Part shown: positions 17,338 through 26,618 of the stretch, in pieces | How positions within the stretch are numbered: position 1 is the stretch's first letter | Layout: each line of letters begins with the position of its first letter | Assembly (NCBI RefSeq): GCF_016917755.1 | Contig: NZ_CP070326.1 | Location: forward strand, 434,001 to 498,000 | Direction of reading: 5' to 3' | DNA from: Streptomyces noursei | GTDB taxonomy: Bacteria; Actinomycetota; Actinomycetes; Streptomycetales; Streptomycetaceae | DNA: 64,000 nt | Position numbers and translations under genes: made by a program | The notes under the pieces: model-generated | Seen by the model: only the letters and a program-made list of their open reading frames with translations | Databases searched by the model: none | What the model was told of the DNA's origin: nothing

Positions 17338-18413
17338 GGCAGCTCCGCAACCACCCGCGTGGGACCGCCCGTCGGGCTTTCCACGCTCAGATGTCCGTCC
17401 AAGGCACGGATCCGGCGCGCCAACCCGGCCAGTCCCGGCCCCGCGGGGTCGGCGCCGCCGCATCCGTCGTCGCGTACCGATACGCGCACCAGGTCGGCCT
17501 CCTGGTCGATCTCCACATCGATCCGACTGGCACCCGCGTGCTTGGCGGCGTTGGTGAGGGCCTCGCGCACCGTGAAGTAGGCGGCGGTCTCCACGGCCGG
17601 GGCCGGGCGCCGCGCCAGGTCGCCGCTGATCCGGACCGGGACGGGTGACCGTTCGGCGTCCTGGGACAGGGCCTCGCGCAGCCCCGACGCGTCCAGCGTG
17701 GCGGGAAAGACGCGCCAGGCCACCTGACGCAGCTCCTCGACCGCCCGCTCGGCTTCGGCCTGTGCCTGCCTGTACAGTTCCGCGCTGTCCTTGCGACGCG
17801 CTCGTCCCAGCAGCATCGCCACCACGACCAGGCGCTGTTGCAGTCCGTCGTGCAAGTCGCGCTCGATGCGGCGCCGTTCGGCGTCCACGGCTTCCACGAT
17901 CCCCGATCGGGTGGCGGCCAGTTCGTCGATCCGGCGGCGCATCCTGGCCAGTTCGTCCGGGCCGAGAAAGCGGCGCACCAACCGCCGTTCCCACTCGACG
18001 ACGGTGGCCAGTCCCGCCAGGTCCAGGAAGAGCAGGAGCAGGCCGGCGGTCAGGAGGTACCCGACGATCGGCCAGGTCGGGCGCATGCCGTCGACGTCTT
18101 GGCCGGCCAGCCAGCGCGACAGCCCAAAACCGGCCGTCCAACCGCCCACCACCAACAGGAACAACGCCCCGCCACCGAGCAGCCCGACGGGAATGCGGCA
18201 CCACAGATACGCGGCGGCCCGTCGCGGTTCGATGCCTTCCGCACCGGTGGGCTCCCCGCCGAACAGCACGGCCACTCTCCGCTGCTCCAGTGCGGCCGCC
18301 CCGACCACCGGCCCGCTGCACCGCGCCACGCCCCAGGCGGCCAGGGCGGCGAGGGCGGCCCACACCGAGACGGTGCCGAGCACGAGACCGGCGACCGCCC
18401 GCACCGACCTCAT
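17328..18413 (-). CDS. NarL-type sensor histidine kinase
   Basis: 361-residue membrane kinase. Transmembrane segments are visible at about 4-25, 73-93 and 112-134. HisKA_3 dimerisation box is ERRRIERDLHDGLQQRLV with the phospho-acceptor His, followed by an HATPase with EALTNAAKHAGAS and DDGCGG and GLAGLARRI. There is no recognisable extracellular sensor domain. ATG at 18413 overlaps the DedA stop by four bases and the kinase end overlaps the regulator start, giving a three-gene unit. The signal is unknown. Confidence 0.93.
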   Translation of the reverse strand: MRSVRAVAGLVLGTVSVWAALAALAAWGVARCSGPVVGAAALEQRRVAVLFGGEPTGAEGIEPRRAAAYLWCRIPVGLLGGGALFLLVVGGWTAGFGLSRWLAGQDVDGMRPTWPIVGYLLTAGLLLLFLDLAGLATVVEWERRLVRRFLGPDELARMRRRIDELAATRSGIVEAVDAERRRIERDLHDGLQQRLVVVAMLLGRARRKDSAELYRQAQAEAERAVEELRQVAWRVFPATLDASGLREALSQDAERSPVPVRISGDLARRPAPAVETAAYFTVREALTNAAKHAGASRIDVEIDQEADLVRVSVRDDGCGGADPAGPGLAGLARRIRALDGHLSVESPTGGPTRVVAELPCA

Positions 18414-19090
18414 GCGCGGTGCCGGGCGCTCGGGCGGCGACGCAGCCGCACCAGGAACCAACGGCCGACGGCCAGCACGGCCACCGCCACCACCACCTTG
18501 GACACCATTCCCCCGTACTCCTCCACCAGCCGCCAGTTGTCGCCCAGCCAGTATCCCCACAGGACGAACGCGGTGTTCCACACCAGGCTGCCGGCGGCCG
18601 TCAGGGCGGTGAAGGCCGGCAGCGGCATGCGTTGGATCCCGGCCGGAACGGAGATCAGGCTGCGCACCACCGGCACCATGCGCGCCAGCAACACCGCGGC
18701 GCGACCGCGCCGTTCGAACCACGCCTCGGCCCGGTCGATCTCGTGCGGCCGGACGAGGGGAATACGGGCGGCGAGTGCACGAGTGCGGTCGCGGCCCAGG
18801 AGGGCACCCACCCCATAGACAATCCAGGAGCCGACCAGGGAGCCAACGGTGGTCCAGACGATGACGGCCCACAGATTCAGCCGCCCCTGCCCGGCCGCGA
18901 ATCCGGCGACGGGGAGGACGACCTCACTGGGGATGAACGGCAACACGGTGTCAACGAGGTTGGCCAGCCCGGCGCCGGCGGCACCGAGTGCGCCCATGAC
19001 GTCGACGGCCCACCCGGCGATGCCGCCGGCCGGTTCGGCAGAGGATGCGGGAAGCGGCACGGAAGCCAACATGGTGATCATGCGGTCCAC
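18410..19090 (-). CDS. DedA-family (SNARE-associated / VTT domain) membrane protein
   Basis: 226 residues. Typical DedA features are LVDTVLPFIPSEVVLPVAGFAAG at about 46-68, the GSLVGSWIVYGVGALLG helix, and the F-ER-GR-AVLLARMVPVVRSLISVPAGI segment at about 125-155, followed by C-terminal transmembrane helices and a basic tail. DedA proteins are linked to membrane lipid flipping and proton-dependent homeostasis and to tolerance of membrane-active compounds. It is translationally coupled to the downstream histidine kinase, suggesting joint control in an envelope response. ATG at 19090 is chosen; an internal ATG lies four codons later. Confidence 0.88.
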   Translation of the reverse strand: MDRMITMLASVPLPASSAEPAGGIAGWAVDVMGALGAAGAGLANLVDTVLPFIPSEVVLPVAGFAAGQGRLNLWAVIVWTTVGSLVGSWIVYGVGALLGRDRTRALAARIPLVRPHEIDRAEAWFERRGRAAVLLARMVPVVRSLISVPAGIQRMPLPAFTALTAAGSLVWNTAFVLWGYWLGDNWRLVEEYGGMVSKVVVAVAVLAVGRWFLVRLRRRPSARHRA

Positions 19091-19287
19091 GCTAGGCAGC
19101 GCGCCAGGCCCGCACCATGCGGTTCACCGCCCGACCACACTGCGGTTTTCCGCAATTGCCGCCCCCACCGGTCCCGTTCCTCGGCGGCACCGGCGGGGCA
19201 CCGGCGGGGCACCGACACGAACACCACCCACCGTGATCGCGCAATAACCAGATGCAACTTTTCCTGACTTGTCCCTACGCTTCAGCG

Positions 19288-20014
19288 ATGGACTCGGTAC
19301 AGATCGGGCGGATGCACGAGAACGACCTCGTCTCGGCGGAGCGGGCATCGGCGGTGACGTTCTTCGAGGCGGACCAGATCTCCAGGCGGGTCGGCGACCC
19401 GGAAGTCGAACCGCGTTCGGCGACTGCCGCCGGGCAGCGGATCGAGCGCATGCGCTTCTACTTGACCATCGATCCGGCGGGATGCCGGGTCGCGGTGCAG
19501 GAGGCCGGCGGAGCTGGCGGGGCTGGCGAGGTGGTCGGATTCGCCGTTTCACAGAACCGCGGCCGCCTGTGGTTCCTCGCGACCTACGGCGTGCTACCGA
19601 GCCACCAAGGCCGCGGCATCGGGAAGCGGTTGATGGCTGCCGTGCTCGGCCATGCCGGCGACCGCGCCGGCGCCTTTCCCTCCAGCACCCACCCGGGCGC
19701 CACCCGCCGATACCGGCTGGCGGGCTTCTCCCTGCATCCGCAGATGCGGATGGTCGGCACCGTCGACCGGTCCACACTCCCCGCGGTCGACGGCCTTCGG
19801 GAGGGCGGAGCCGACGACTTCGCCTGGATGGACCGGTTGGACGAGAACCTGCGCATCGCGGGGAAAAACTCTGGTCAACTGCATCACCACCCCCAACGAG
19901 TGGGCGATCGACGTCGGCCTCGCGGCCCGACTGGACATCGCGCAAGAGGGCTATCTCGCCGTCCGCGGGATGCCCGTCCCGGCGCCCTACCTCGCCAACG
20001 GGCACTTCCTCTGA
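19288..20014 (+). pseudogene. GNAT-family acetyltransferase, internally deleted and frameshifted
   Basis: The N-terminal 190 or so codons read as a GNAT enzyme with YGVLPSHQGRGIGKRLM (acetyl-CoA loop) and HPGATRRYRLAGF. At about 19860-19875 (run GGGGAAAAACTCTGG) the reading frame changes, and the remaining 45 codons in another frame give TPNEWAIDVGLAARLDI and GMPVPAPYLANGHFL before a stop at 20014. In intact Streptomyces relatives known to me these two parts are separated by a stretch of roughly 80 residues, so the gene appears to have lost its middle as well as its frame. The original function is unspecified N-acetylation. Probably inactive. Confidence 0.75.
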
Positions 20015-20111
20015 CACGCCCCTGCGACGCCCCCCCCGACTCCCCCGCACAAGCCGCCCGGCTGAGGTGCCGACGCGCTGGTGGCACGCGGCCGCCCGGC
20101 CTGGTTCGGCT

Positions 20112-20540
20112 TCACCGGCCGGCGCCGGCCCCCGGATGGAACGTCCTGCTCAGCGCCCACACGATGAGGAGGTCGAACGTCATCACGATGATGGACCACA
20201 CCGGGTAGTACGGAACGAACATGAACTGGGTGATCAAGCTGATCCCCGCCACCACGATGCCGGCCCGGCGCGCCCATCCCTTGTCGAGCAGAATCCCGAC
20301 GCCGACGATGAACAGTGCCACTCCCATCACGAGGTGGATCCAGCCCCACGAGGTGAGGTCGAACCGATAGGCGTACCCGGGCGGGGAGAACACGCTGTCG
20401 CGTGTGATGCCGGTGATGCCCAGAAGAACGCTGAGCGGGCCGGTCACCGTCATCGCCACCCCGGCGAACAGCGCATCGCCCATCACCAATCCGCTGTCGT
20501 AGGCGCTCCGCTGGCGCCCATTGTCAGGCATCGCTACCAT
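20112..20540 (-). CDS. DUF7144-like integral membrane protein
   Basis: About 142 residues with four predicted transmembrane helices: GDALFAGVAMTVTGPLSVLLG, WIHLVMGVALFIVGVGIL, AGIVVAGISLITQFMFV and SIIVMTFDLLIVWAL. The GWIHLVMG and MFVPYYPVWSI stretches are characteristic of a small actinobacterial membrane family. Function unknown. I use ATG at 20540; an ATG at 20531 is an alternative. It stands alone, convergent with the broken GNAT gene. Confidence 0.75.
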   Translation of the reverse strand: MVAMPDNGRQRSAYDSGLVMGDALFAGVAMTVTGPLSVLLGITGITRDSVFSPPGYAYRFDLTSWGWIHLVMGVALFIVGVGILLDKGWARRAGIVVAGISLITQFMFVPYYPVWSIIVMTFDLLIVWALSRTFHPGAGAGR

Positions 20541-20994
20541 GGCCGCCGCCTTCCTGTCCGGCGCGCTCGCCGAGGCACACCGCATGTGCGAGGCGAGCCA
20601 CGCTCTTCTGCCAGCCTCGCGTCAATCCTCCGGCGCCGCGACCGCAACCGCCCTGCGCACGCAGACACCGCACTGTTCGGAAGGCCGACACAGCGCGGCA
20701 CCACCGGCCGCCCCGATGCGGTGACGGTCGGGCAGGGCGGGGCAGCGCAGCCGATCCAGAAGTTACCGACGGGTTGGAGTGCCGGAAAACTGCAGGTGGC
20801 ACCCTCTCCCCCACCCTGAAACCCTGACCGGACACCGGGAACGGCAGCGGGCCGACGGCAGGCCGGCGTGGGCCCCTATGCCTGGTAGGCCGCGGAGATC
20901 TGGCCGACCAGGACGGCGAACGGCATGTCGCACCCCGGCGAAGATCACCTTCTGCCGCCCTGCGGCAACTCGTCGAGCACGGCTGCTCGTACGC
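20541..20994. other. Non-coding stretch, no gene recognised
   Basis: About 450 bases between the DUF7144-like gene and the end of the HAD phosphatase gene. On the minus strand near 20882-20926 a short run reads PFAVLVGQISAAYQA before a stop, which could be the tail of a lost gene, but too little remains to name it. Nothing else with coding character or clear structure was seen. Confidence 0.4.
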
Positions 20995-21681
20995 TCAGGG
21001 AGAGGGGCGAAAGGCACCGCCGCGCCCCAACTCCCTTGCCCAGTCCTGTAGTTCTGGGTCGGTCAGGCTGGTGCCGAGCCAGTCGTGGTCGAGGCCGCCG
21101 CCCGGCAGGGACGGTACGACCGCGACGTGGAGCCCGGCAGCGCGTGCCGCCGCGACACCCGTGGCCGAATCCTCGAAGGCGACGGAGCGCGTAGGGGCCG
21201 CACCGAGTGTCTCGCACGCCGTGAGGTAGAGCTCCGGTGCGGGCTTGGGGGAACGTACCTCGTCGGCGGCGAACGAGTGCGGGAAACAGTCGGCGAGGCC
21301 GGCCGACCACAGCGCCACGTCCAGCAGTTCCCGGGGGCTGTTGCTGGCCACGGCGACGGGTACGGCCGCCCGGCAGGCGCGCACGAGTTCCGCCGCCCCC
21401 GGAAGGGCTGCGGCCCCTCGGGAGAGCTCCTTGCGGACTCTTTCGAGGAGTTCGGCAGCGAGTTCGGCGCCGTCGCCGGGGCAGCCGAGGTACTGGGCCA
21501 TGGACTCCGCCGCGGCCTCGACGGTGCGGCCGATGACCAGGGCTTTCTGCTCATGGCCGAAGGGATGGCCGCGCTCCGCGAAGATCGCGGTTTCCGCAAC
21601 GGTCCAGCAGACTTCGGTGTTGACCAGCAGACCGTCGCAGTCGAAGACCACGGCCTCGGTGTTGGTGGGGAGCACGCGCAT
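20995..21681 (-). CDS. HAD-superfamily hydrolase (beta-phosphoglucomutase/GS1 type)
   Basis: 228-residue HAD phosphatase. Motif I VVFDCDGLLVNTE gives the nucleophile and acid/base aspartates; motif II is VAVASNSP; motif III is RSPKPAPELY; motif IV is VAFEDSATGVAAARAAG. The helical cap between motifs I and II (about 30-90) fits the pseudo-monoester phosphatase / phosphoglucomutase-like group, which act on small sugar phosphates. Substrate not predictable. ATG at 21681 is preceded by a purine-rich site (AAAGGACAG). Confidence 0.92.
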   Translation of the reverse strand: MRVLPTNTEAVVFDCDGLLVNTEVCWTVAETAIFAERGHPFGHEQKALVIGRTVEAAAESMAQYLGCPGDGAELAAELLERVRKELSRGAAALPGAAELVRACRAAVPVAVASNSPRELLDVALWSAGLADCFPHSFAADEVRSPKPAPELYLTACETLGAAPTRSVAFEDSATGVAAARAAGLHVAVVPSLPGGGLDHDWLGTSLTDPELQDWARELGRGGAFRPSP

Positions 21682-21764
21682 GCGGCTGTCCTTTCGCTTC
21701 GGGTGGTGCACGGGTTGTCGGTTCGGCGGCTGCTGGTGGACGTGCGGTTGCGTCGCCCGGTGCC

Positions 21765-22448
21765 TCACTGCCCGAGTGCGAGCCGGATGCCGAAGGCGGC
21801 GATGACCGTGCCGGTGATGCGGTCGAGGCAGCGGCGGGCCGAGGGGCGTTGCAGGCGGTCTCGGACCATGTGCGCGAAGGCGATCAGCGCACAGGCCCAG
21901 ACGACGGCCAAGAGGATGTGCACACCGGCCAGGAACACGCCCAGCGCAGGGCGCGGGGCGCCGGCGGGCATGAACTGCGGGAGCACCGCGACATAGAAGG
22001 CGCCCATCTTCGGGTTGAGCAGATTGGTCACGATGCCCTGTCGCCAACCGCCGAGCAAGGTATCGCCGGCACTCCGCGCGGCCTTGACCTTCCTCGTAGT
22101 TCCAGTCGCGGCCGCGTCCCCAGTCACCGATGCCTGCGGGCTCTCGCTCGACGCCTTGCGCCAGGTGGCCCGCAGCATCCTGCCGCCCATCCACACCAGG
22201 TAGGCGGCACCGACCCAACGAAGAGTCTGGTAGGCGAGGTGAGAGGCAGTCAGCAGCGCGGTCACACCGAGCGACGTGAGCGCGCCCCAGGCCAGCGTGC
22301 CGCACTGGATGCCAAGGACCACGCCCCAGGCTCGACGCCGGCGCCCGAGCGCCGCGGTCCGCAGGATGAGCGCGGTATCCAGTCCGGGCGTGAGGGTGAG
22401 AAGACCCACTATCAGGGTGAAGGTCCCTATTGCGTGCAGGGTGATCAT
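21765..22448 (-). CDS. LysE/RhtB-family amino-acid exporter
   Basis: 227 residues with about six transmembrane segments. Family marks are LTLTPGLDTALILR at about 17-30 (normally TPGPNT), GVVLGIQCGTLAWG, LRWVGAAYLVWMGGRMLR, and GIVTNLLNPKMGAFYVAVLPQF at about 138-159. LysE-type proteins export amino acids and related metabolites by proton motive force. The central loop (about 93-125) is longer and more charged than usual. ATG at 22448. Not obviously linked to neighbours; the HAD gene follows after 83 bases. Confidence 0.9.
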   Translation of the reverse strand: MITLHAIGTFTLIVGLLTLTPGLDTALILRTAALGRRRRAWGVVLGIQCGTLAWGALTSLGVTALLTASHLAYQTLRWVGAAYLVWMGGRMLRATWRKASSESPQASVTGDAAATGTTRKVKAARSAGDTLLGGWRQGIVTNLLNPKMGAFYVAVLPQFMPAGAPRPALGVFLAGVHILLAVVWACALIAFAHMVRDRLQRPSARRCLDRITGTVIAAFGIRLALGQ

Positions 22449-22650
22449 GAGCGATCACCCTAGGTCGGCAATCGACAGAACGTCCAGATTCCTGCCCGAG
22501 ATCGGGCAGGAATTGCGGTATTCATCGTCGATTTCGCACATCACATCTCGAAGGCCAGTCGATTTGCGAAATATGCCCGATGGTTCGATGCCTGGCAGCG
22601 GTCACCCGGCACCACCAGCGGCCGACCGCCGAGGGGACGCCACGGCACTG

Positions 22651-24051
22651 TCATGTGTGCGGCGTGAGGTGGATCAGGGCCGCCGACGCCAACGCAAGGA
22701 CGCCGCACACGCTCCACAGCAACAGGTAGGCCGTCAGCGACGGTTGATGCGTGGACTGGATCAACAGGCCGCTGAAGACCGCGGCCGCCGCGGCTCCGGC
22801 GACGCTGCCGCCGGCCGTCTTGAGGTTGTAGTAGACGGCGGTCGACGCCGCCGCCCGGTCCTGTGGGCTGCCCTCGGTGATGACCGTGGGCAGCCCACTG
22901 ACCGCAAGACCGACGCCCACGCCTGAGAGCAGGTGTCCGCCGTACCACGTCGCCATGACGGCGTGCCCCACGATCTGCACCCCGAATCCGGCGCCGACGA
23001 GGAGGAAGGCGAGGGCGAGCATGGTGCGGTAGCCCAGCCGATGGCCGACGGAAGCCGACGCACCGGCGGCCAGGAAGCTGATCAGGGCCGGGACCGCGAT
23101 CCACAGGCCGATCTGCCAGTGCGGCAGGCCGAAGCCGTAACCGGCCTTCTCGGGGGCGGCGTCGAGGAAGGCGACGGTGATGCCTTGCCCGCCGAGGATC
23201 ACGACGCCCGCGGTGAATCCACAGACGAAGGCCGGCGCGATGGCGCGGCTCGCCATCGCCCGCACGTCGACCAGGGGTTCACTGCTCCGCAGCGAGGAAC
23301 GCACCCACAGCCCCAGGGCCATCGGCGCGAGAAGCAGGCCCCCTACGACCAGCGGGGAGCCCCACCCACTCGTGCTGCCTTGGGCGATGGAGCCGAGCAG
23401 CAGCGTGAGGCCGAGGCCCAGCAGAACGGCCCCCTTCCAGTCCATCCTGCCGCTCGCCAGCCGTCCGGTCTCCGCGATGCGAGGGGTGAGGGCGAGCACG
23501 AAACCCGCGCCGGCCAGCACCACCAGGTTCCACAGCACCGTGCGGCCACCACCGGCAACGGACGCCAGGGGCCCCGCCGTTGCCGTACCGGCCGTCACCC
23601 CGAGGATGAGCGCCGCGGCGAGCAGACTGATCGCACGACGGCTGCCCGCGGTGTCCAGTCGGTCCCGCACCAGTCCCACGGACAAGGGCAGCAGGGCACT
23701 GAGCGGACCGAGCAGGACTCGGCCGGTAAGGAAGAGCGCCAGCGTCGGCGCCAAGGCGCACAGCAGGGAGCCGAGGGTGATCGACCCCAGCGCGACCCGC
23801 AGCATGCGGCGGTGGCCGTACAGATCGCCCAGGCGCCCGAAGGCCGGTACGCACACCGCGGCGGACAGGAACTGTGCCGCGGTGATCCACATGGCCGGGC
23901 CGGTGGTGGTGTGCAACGCGTCGCGGATGACGGGCAGCAGGGAGACGACGCTGCCCTGGATGAACCCGTCGAGCAGGACGAAGGCGAGGAGGGGGCCGAT
24001 AAGAGCTGAGGGAACGGACACGGACATGCTGCGGGCAACAACCGTGCTCAT
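22651..24051 (-). CDS. MFS transporter (DHA2/EmrB-like, drug:proton antiporter)
   Basis: 466 residues with about fourteen hydrophobic segments. MFS motif A appears as GRLGDLYGHRRML at about 71-83, and LLGPLSALLPLSVGLVRDRLD lies at about 113-133. The second half carries GLPHWQIGLWIAVPALISFLAAGASASVGHRLGYR and LLSGVGVGLAVSGLPTVI, typical of the DHA2 family. Likely exports drugs or secondary metabolites across the cytoplasmic membrane. ATG at 24051. It is monocistronic, with no adjacent TetR or MarR repressor. Confidence 0.9.
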   Translation of the reverse strand: MSTVVARSMSVSVPSALIGPLLAFVLLDGFIQGSVVSLLPVIRDALHTTTGPAMWITAAQFLSAAVCVPAFGRLGDLYGHRRMLRVALGSITLGSLLCALAPTLALFLTGRVLLGPLSALLPLSVGLVRDRLDTAGSRRAISLLAAALILGVTAGTATAGPLASVAGGGRTVLWNLVVLAGAGFVLALTPRIAETGRLASGRMDWKGAVLLGLGLTLLLGSIAQGSTSGWGSPLVVGGLLLAPMALGLWVRSSLRSSEPLVDVRAMASRAIAPAFVCGFTAGVVILGGQGITVAFLDAAPEKAGYGFGLPHWQIGLWIAVPALISFLAAGASASVGHRLGYRTMLALAFLLVGAGFGVQIVGHAVMATWYGGHLLSGVGVGLAVSGLPTVITEGSPQDRAAASTAVYYNLKTAGGSVAGAAAAAVFSGLLIQSTHQPSLTAYLLLWSVCGVLALASAALIHLTPHT

Positions 24052-24395
24052 GGCACTCCAGGGGCAAGTTCACAACGGACGGTCGCTGCGGACCGGTCCG
24101 CGGCCCCGAAGACATTGCCCACGCCACTGCCGCAAAACGCGGCGCGCCCACAACAGCGCTCTCCCGGGCGACACGATTGCGCCGTGTGAGTGCTCCACCG
24201 CAGCGTCGGAGCAGCGCCGGAGCCCCGCCCCTCGGGCGACGCTTCCCTCCGCACGGTCAGACACCGGCACGGTTCCGCGTGTCACGAGGCTCCGGTGCCT
24301 GGTTCGGACCGCCCCGGAGCAAAAATCCAGGTGCGTACCAGCCTGTGGCCGTCCCTATACTCATGCGAACTGACGAAGGACAGGACGTACAGACA
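24052..24395. promoter_or_regulatory. Divergent intergenic region between MFS and DIP1984 genes
   Basis: About 340 bases that must hold the promoters of two divergent genes. No coding frame stands out. On the plus strand, GAAGGACAGGAC before 24396 can serve as a ribosome site. No clear operator palindrome was found. Confidence 0.4.
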
Positions 24396-24866
24396 GTGAA
24401 GCTAGCTGAGGCACTGGCAGAACGCGCCGAGGCGACGCGCCGTGTGGAGCAGTTGCGGGCCCGCGTCGTCAGCACCGCGCGGTACCAGGAAGGGGAGACG
24501 CCCGCCGAGGATGCGGCCCAGTTGTTGGCCGAGGCCGGTGAGGTGCTGGACACCCTGGAGACGCTGATACGAAGGATCAACCGGACCAACGCCGCGGTGG
24601 AGATGGGCCCGGACGGCACGCTCACCGACGCGCTCGCACGCCGGGACGTGCTGCGGCTGCGCCATGCGGTGGTCACCGCGGCGGCGGATGCGGCAGCGGG
24701 CACCGGCGAGCGGGGCTACGGGCGGCAGCTGCGGTCGGAGCTGAAGATGCTCGCCGCGCTGCCGGTCGCGGAACTGCGCCGTCAGGCGGATGAACTCGCA
24801 CGCGAGATCCGTGAAATCGACGTGCGGATCCAGCGCACGAACTGGGAAGCCGATCTGCTGGACTGA
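24396..24866 (+). CDS. DIP1984-family protein
   Basis: 156-residue, almost fully alpha-helical cytoplasmic protein. The family shows in KLAEALAERAEATRRVEQL at the start, RYQEGETPAEDAAQLLAEAG, RRINRTNAA and the C-terminal REIREIDVRIQRTNWEADL. Members are predicted to form coiled coils; no biochemical role is established that I know of. GTG at 24396 is chosen because it gives the standard family start; an earlier in-frame ATG at 24363 would add an atypical extension. A strong hairpin lies 64 bases downstream. Confidence 0.9.
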   Translation: MKLAEALAERAEATRRVEQLRARVVSTARYQEGETPAEDAAQLLAEAGEVLDTLETLIRRINRTNAAVEMGPDGTLTDALARRDVLRLRHAVVTAAADAAAGTGERGYGRQLRSELKMLAALPVAELRRQADELAREIREIDVRIQRTNWEADLLD

Positions 24867-24930
24867 GCATCCCGGCGGACAAGGACGATGGGGAGCAGGT
24901 AGCCGTTTCGGAGGCGTGCACACACCGAGG

Positions 24931-24952
24931 GTTGGCGGTTTTCCCAACCCAC
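24931..24952 (+). terminator. Hairpin downstream of the DIP1984 gene
   Basis: Perfect 7-bp inverted repeat, GGGTTGG and CCAACCC, with an 8-base loop containing four T. It is 64 bases after the stop of the DIP1984 gene and could act as its terminator. No T-run follows, as is common in Streptomyces. Confidence 0.55.
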
Positions 24953-24975
24953 TCCTGGTGCGTGAAGAGCAACGC

Positions 24976-25000
24976 GGGGGTTCGATTCCCCTATCACCGT
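24976..25000 (+). other. tRNA-like T-arm and acceptor strand (possible tRNA 3' fragment)
   Basis: GGGGG-TTCGATT-CCCCT has the geometry and GTTCGATTC consensus of a tRNA T-arm (24976-24992), followed by ATCACCG as a possible 3' acceptor strand. No matching 5' acceptor strand, D-arm or anticodon arm could be found in the 90 bases upstream, so it is not a complete tRNA gene. It may be a tRNA 3'-end fragment such as an old attachment site, or a chance match. Confidence 0.3.
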
Positions 25001-25180
25001 GCAGCTCAGCATCGCGCACAGGTAATGGTGCACACCGCACAGCACATCACCACGTGCAGATCCGAACGGCGAGGGTGGGCTCGGGGTTTCCTCCATCGCA
25101 GCATGCGCAGCCTTCGCACAGCCACCTTCATTGGCCGGCAGCTGGCGGGCGGTTGGCGGCAGTTCGCGGGCAGTCGGCCG

Positions 25181-25933
25181 CTAACGATCGGCGGGTGCCT
25201 CGAAGAGGCTCCGCAGATGGGCCAGGCTCCGCTCGGCCAGCGGGCGCAGAGCCGGTGCGGCGGCGCGGGCGTCGGCTCGTAGCCTGTCGACGGCGTCGGC
25301 ACCGAGAGCTTCCTCGGCTTCGGTTGCGAAGGCGGGGTCGGCGAGCCAGTCGTCGAGGAGGCGCGGCGTGACCTCCAGGTGGAACTGCAGGCCCCAGGCG
25401 ACCGGGCCGGCTCGGAACGCCTGGCACTCGGTGGAGTCGGTACGGGCGAGGACGCGGGTCCCGGGATCGGGGACGATGCGGTCACCGTGCCAGTGCAGTA
25501 CCCCGGGGGCGTCGGCCAGCGGGCCGACAACGGGGTCGTCGCGGTCCACGTCGAGCAGCGGCGCCCAGCCGATCTCGCTGCTCCGACCGAGCTCGCTGCC
25601 GGGACGCACCACCAGGCCCCGGGCACGAGCGAGAAGTTGGGCCCCGAGACATACCCCCAGCGTCGGAACCCCGTGCCGGAGCGCGTCGGCCAAGAGCTCG
25701 CGCTCCACCTTCAGGGCCGGATGGCCGGCCAGGTCGTCGGCGTTCATGGGACCACCCATCACGACGAGCCCCGCCAGCTCCGACACCGCAGGCAGGTCCT
25801 TGGCCGAGGCTCCCGGAATGTCGATCAGGTTGCGGATGTCGATGTCGAGTCCGCTGCCGTCCAGGGTGTCGAGGATCATGCCGGGCTTCTCGACTTCGAC
25901 GTGTTGCAGGATCAGGACGGTTCGTGCGGGCAT
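25181..25933 (-). CDS. Class I glutamine amidotransferase-like protein
   Basis: 250 residues with one GATase1 domain. The nucleophile Cys lies in GVCLGAQLLARARG at about 92-105, and the His-Glu pair in WGLQFHLEVTP at about 180. LVVMGGPM near 57 forms the oxyanion region. It matches stand-alone GMP-synthase-like glutaminases with no fused synthetase domain; some hydrolyse gamma-glutamyl compounds. The partner or substrate is unknown. ATG at 25933. Monocistronic. Confidence 0.9.
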   Translation of the reverse strand: MPARTVLILQHVEVEKPGMILDTLDGSGLDIDIRNLIDIPGASAKDLPAVSELAGLVVMGGPMNADDLAGHPALKVERELLADALRHGVPTLGVCLGAQLLARARGLVVRPGSELGRSSEIGWAPLLDVDRDDPVVGPLADAPGVLHWHGDRIVPDPGTRVLARTDSTECQAFRAGPVAWGLQFHLEVTPRLLDDWLADPAFATEAEEALGADAVDRLRADARAAAPALRPLAERSLAHLRSLFEAPADR

Positions 25934-26075
25934 GAGACGGTCTCCGGAGCCGACGAGCAGGTGGGAAACGGTCCGCCTACACCGTAACGTGGCAGGTCAG
26001 GGGGCGGACCGGCGGATACGGTCCAGGCCGACCCGCGAGCCGGGGCGTCAAGGGCCGGGCCTCAAGCGCCGGGCC

Positions 26076-26618
26076 TCAAGGGCGAGGACGGTTTCGCTCC
26101 GCGCCTGTCCGGACCGAGTACTGATCCAGGACGGCGCGCAGCCGATCGACATCAGTCGCTGCGCCGAGTCCGCGCTTGGGCAGCAGCGTCATGGTCGAAG
26201 CGTTCTCGTCCCCGCTCAACAAGAGGAAAATCCCCGGGGTTTCGACGTAGCGGGGCGTCGCCGGCCAGGAGAGGGAATGGGTTGCCTGTGCCGTCGAGAC
26301 GGTGACACCGCACTCGTCGACGACGATGCGCTGCTCGCCCTTGGCGGCCGCGAGCCGGTGGAAGCTGCGGGCCTGCAGACCGGTCTGTCCCAGCATGATC
26401 ACGACGAACACCGCCAGCCCGATGATCAACGGCACATCCAGTCTGCCCTTCTGCGCCAACCCCAGCACCGTCGCGACGGTCAGGCAGACGCCCGTCGCGG
26501 CCAGCAGCCAGCGCGTCCGACGGGCGGATTTCGACGTTCTGGCCCGCGCCCCCAGCGCCTCCTTGAAGTCCTCGACCGTCGGCGTGTACGACAGCTCGAT
26601 CTTTCCCGTCTCCGTCAC
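26076..26618 (-). CDS. YcxB-like membrane protein
   Basis: 180 residues. The N-terminus reads IELSYTPTVEDFKEAL, then two transmembrane helices at about 38-57 and 62-81 (WLLAATGVCLTVATVLGLA; VPLIIGLAVFVVIMLG), then a soluble beta-rich part with IVVDECGVTV and YVETPGIFLLLSG. This is the arrangement of YcxB-family proteins, whose function is not established. ATG at 26618. The 25934-26075 gap holds short GGGCCTCAAG repeats but no gene. Confidence 0.75.
   Translation of the reverse strand: MTETGKIELSYTPTVEDFKEALGARARTSKSARRTRWLLAATGVCLTVATVLGLAQKGRLDVPLIIGLAVFVVIMLGQTGLQARSFHRLAAAKGEQRIVVDECGVTVSTAQATHSLSWPATPRYVETPGIFLLLSGDENASTMTLLPKRGLGAATDVDRLRAVLDQYSVRTGAERNRPRP

Noticed and set aside
24893..25000. 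A complete tRNA gene ending at the T-arm near 25000
   Set aside because: No 5' acceptor strand CGGTGAT, no D-arm and no anticodon arm can be placed upstream.
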